From NCBI GenBank assembly GCA_029948255.1, contig JALIZF010001822.1, forward strand, positions 744,001 through 808,000: a stretch of DNA of 64,000 bases, in the 5' to 3' direction. The position numbers and the translations under genes were made by a program. The notes beneath the pieces were generated by a model. It did no database searches and was not told where the DNA came from. It saw nothing but the letters and a program-made list of their open reading frames with translations. Positions 48,387-64,000 of this stretch are shown here, piece by piece. Numbering within the stretch: the first letter of the stretch is position 1; the number at the start of each line of letters is the position of its first letter. The DNA comes from Telmatactis stephensoni. Lineage: Eukaryota; Cnidaria; Anthozoa; Actiniaria; Isophelliidae.

Positions 48387-50451
48387 GTCTTAAAATTTAC
48401 ACTTCACAGGCTGATATTCACACCAACAACTATTCAATCAATAATATTCATAATTTCTGTAAAAAATAGAAAAATATAAAGATAAAGAAAGAAATGAGAA
48501 AGATTTACTGTTAATTAGTACTGTTGAAAAATAAGGAGTTCCTGATTGGGCTGAAAGGATTCTCTACTATATCAATATCTTTTCAGTAGATGATATTGTA
48601 CAACTTTGTGTCAATAAAGAAATGGAATTTGACAACTTGACTATGATATTTGTAGAACTTTTAAAAATTAATAGTCTCATAGTCCACACAAATATTATGA
48701 AACTGCAAGCTTTTCAAATGCTGGTACATTACATTACACCAAGAATGAAAAGGTTTGCAATTAGCTGACTTGTGCAAAAAATATTAAGCTGAAAATACAG
48801 CAATTTAGAAATTCAAACCTTTTAATACGTTGAAGACCCAAAATATTTAACGAACTCGAGTTTACAGTAAAAACAATATTCAAACTCTACCTTAGAGCGT
48901 GGAGATTTCATTGTCATTTCACTGCTTTAAGCGGTTGCTGTACGTGTATAGCAATTAGAAACCAAACGAAAACGAGCCTTACAATTGTTCCATCTTTCAC
49001 TTTCATTCATCCTTGTTTTCCCGGTATTACAGAATACTGCAATCTTATTGGTTAGCAGTTCCATAATAAAAACATGCGCTCTGTGAACAAACTCTGGGGA
49101 GACCCCTAGGGATTTTCAGTCTCTAACAAAAGTTCTTATAAAAATATACTCACATAAATGTCTTCGTATCGTATTCAAGTCTTAGAATCTACTAAAAAAG
49201 CACGATTTTAGTATTTTTGGTGTTTATTTTTCTATTTTCAACGAAATGTTCGATGTCAATAAATGACTGTCCTGTACCCTCTAGGGAATTCTGGAACGAC
49301 TTCCTGCTTCAGAGAAATTCGTGGAAATTTCCTTGTCAAAGCTATTTTGAGATGATTGAGTAGTACTTCCCTTGTTATCATTTTCCTCGCTCTTTCTTAA
49401 CTTGAACATTGCTTTATTGGAGACGGTTACAGGATTTGTTGTAAGTAAATGTGTAGAAGTTTGGATCTTTTGACATTTCACTTCTTTTGCATCACACATT
49501 ATTTACACGTCTAGCTGTTTCAAGCTAAATGGTTAACTTATTCTTTCTTCACTCTTTCGTAGAACCCGTCTTGTTAGTTTATGTATATATCTTTCTCTAG
49601 TAGATTTAAAAGTTATTAGAATTTGTTTTTTTCATTTGTATTCAATGTTCTGTGTAATATTGACAGTTTCGATCATGATTTAATACGCAAGGAAAAATAA
49701 GAATACACGTGAAAATTATGAGTTTCTGTTGAGTGAATTCACTTAACGCTTTCAAAATTAAGATATCAAAATATTGTACAATAATATTAGATTGAATGTA
49801 TTTCCATGATAAAACTTGATGTTGTTTATATATCTAGTACAAACTGTTGGGTCCAAGCAACTTACAAGTTACATTTAGGGAAACCATATTGATTACACCA
49901 GACAAATATGCCATAGGTACATAAGCTTAAGGGTCTTGAGAAGCTAAACAACAGCTGATAGTTAGGACAGGTACCATTGATGGTCTATCCCTTTGTGAAC
50001 AGTCATACGATGTATCTTTGGTGCTCAGTGGTTGGGTACAACAGAGAAGTGAAAATATGTACACTAATTGTTGTCCCCATGAAATGATGCATAAAATACA
50101 AGCAGTTTGAACTCATGTGACATTTTGTAAAGACAGACTTCAATAGCAATGTGTAGATGTTGGTATAAAAAAAGGCTGCAAAGGAGACTACAAAGGAATT
50201 GACAAAGGAGCAAGCACTGAGGTTGATAGAGCCATGATCTTTTGTTTTACCTTCATTAATTAAGCTTGACTGACCAGATTGACCCTGATGTTTTCATTGG
50301 TTGATTGTCTGATATATGTAGGAATGCTTTTGTTTTGTGCATGGTCATGGGTGGAAAAACTGTTCCATGTTTTTAATGTTACAATTTAAGTATTGAATTT
50401 TTTTGTTTTTTGTTTTATGTTTTAAATCAAATTTGATAGGACTAGTAAGCC
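48387..50451. promoter_or_regulatory. bidirectional intergenic region between the two paracaspase genes
   Basis: The two start codons point away from each other across about 2.07 kb. No convincing gene was found; a 72-codon minus-strand frame at 49281-49499 has no recognisable domain. The region presumably contains both 5' UTRs and promoters. No specific factor site can be asserted. Confidence 0.5.
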
Positions 50452-63844
<13,393 letters not shown>

Positions 63845-63891
63845 GTACGTATGTCCACGTAACCTTGGAAACAAGCGGAAAACGTGCGCAA

Positions 63892-63926
63892 TTTTTTTTT
63901 GGGGGGTGGGGGGTGGGGGGGCGGTG
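63892..63926. repeat. poly-T / G-rich tract
   Basis: TTTTTTTT followed by GGGGGGTGGGGGGTGGGGGG just after the last visible paracaspase exon. It is a G-quadruplex candidate and possible assembly-error site. Confidence 0.85.
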
Positions 63927-64000
63927 CTAGATCCGAACGTGGCTACCAATTTGCGTAAACGAACCGGAACCGAGGTACGTAGATGAACCTAATTTCAACT

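Noticed and set aside
49281..49499. 72-codon minus-strand frame between the paracaspase genes
   Set aside because: Has a start and stop, but no recognisable motif and no splice context to either gene. Too little to call.

Overview
This is a stretch of animal nuclear genome: AT-rich, intron-rich and full of transposons. The gene content (HEPN/NACHT receptor, two Ig-containing paracaspases, a band 4.1 protein, an organic-anion transporter) and the repeats (L2/CR1-like LINE, BEL element, tRNA-derived SINEs, many MITEs) fit a marine invertebrate. A cnidarian, probably anthozoan, is the best guess, but the species cannot be fixed from sequence alone. All exon structures below were built by hand from open frames, GT/AG sites and phase continuity.

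Layout. 1-1.2 kb: simple repeats. 1.2-7.7 kb (+): HEPN(DZIP3-type)-coiled coil-NACHT-LRR receptor with one apparent single-base frameshift; its last intron holds a 1.7-kb TTAA-flanked giant inverted repeat and a minisatellite. 8-17.5 kb: transposon block in which a hAT-like element is split by a LINE, the LINE carries a Harbinger-like element in its 5' region, and that carries another hAT-like copy; several perfect hairpins follow. 17.5-22.4 kb (+): 3' half of an OATP/SLCO transporter. 23.4-28.1 kb (-): BORCS8-like protein with an extra C-terminal EEA1-type C2H2 finger. 29.6-40.8 kb (+): complete 26-exon EPB41L4A-like FERM gene. 41.7-48.4 kb (-): complete 13-exon MALT1-like paracaspase. 50.5-63.8 kb (+): second MALT1-like paracaspase, running off the right edge, with a young full-length BEL retrotransposon in antisense in its first intron.

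How the genes relate. The two paracaspase genes are head-to-head with about 2.07 kb between start codons and keep the same order of Death domain, two Ig folds and catalytic p20 with His/Cys dyad, so they are tandem-inverted paralogues that may share a promoter region. Together with the NACHT receptor they give the window an innate-immune flavour. The transporter, BORCS8-like and band 4.1 genes are ordinary cellular genes with no visible functional link to them. Several tandem duplications copy splice sites (OATP donor three times, EPB41L4A acceptor twice).
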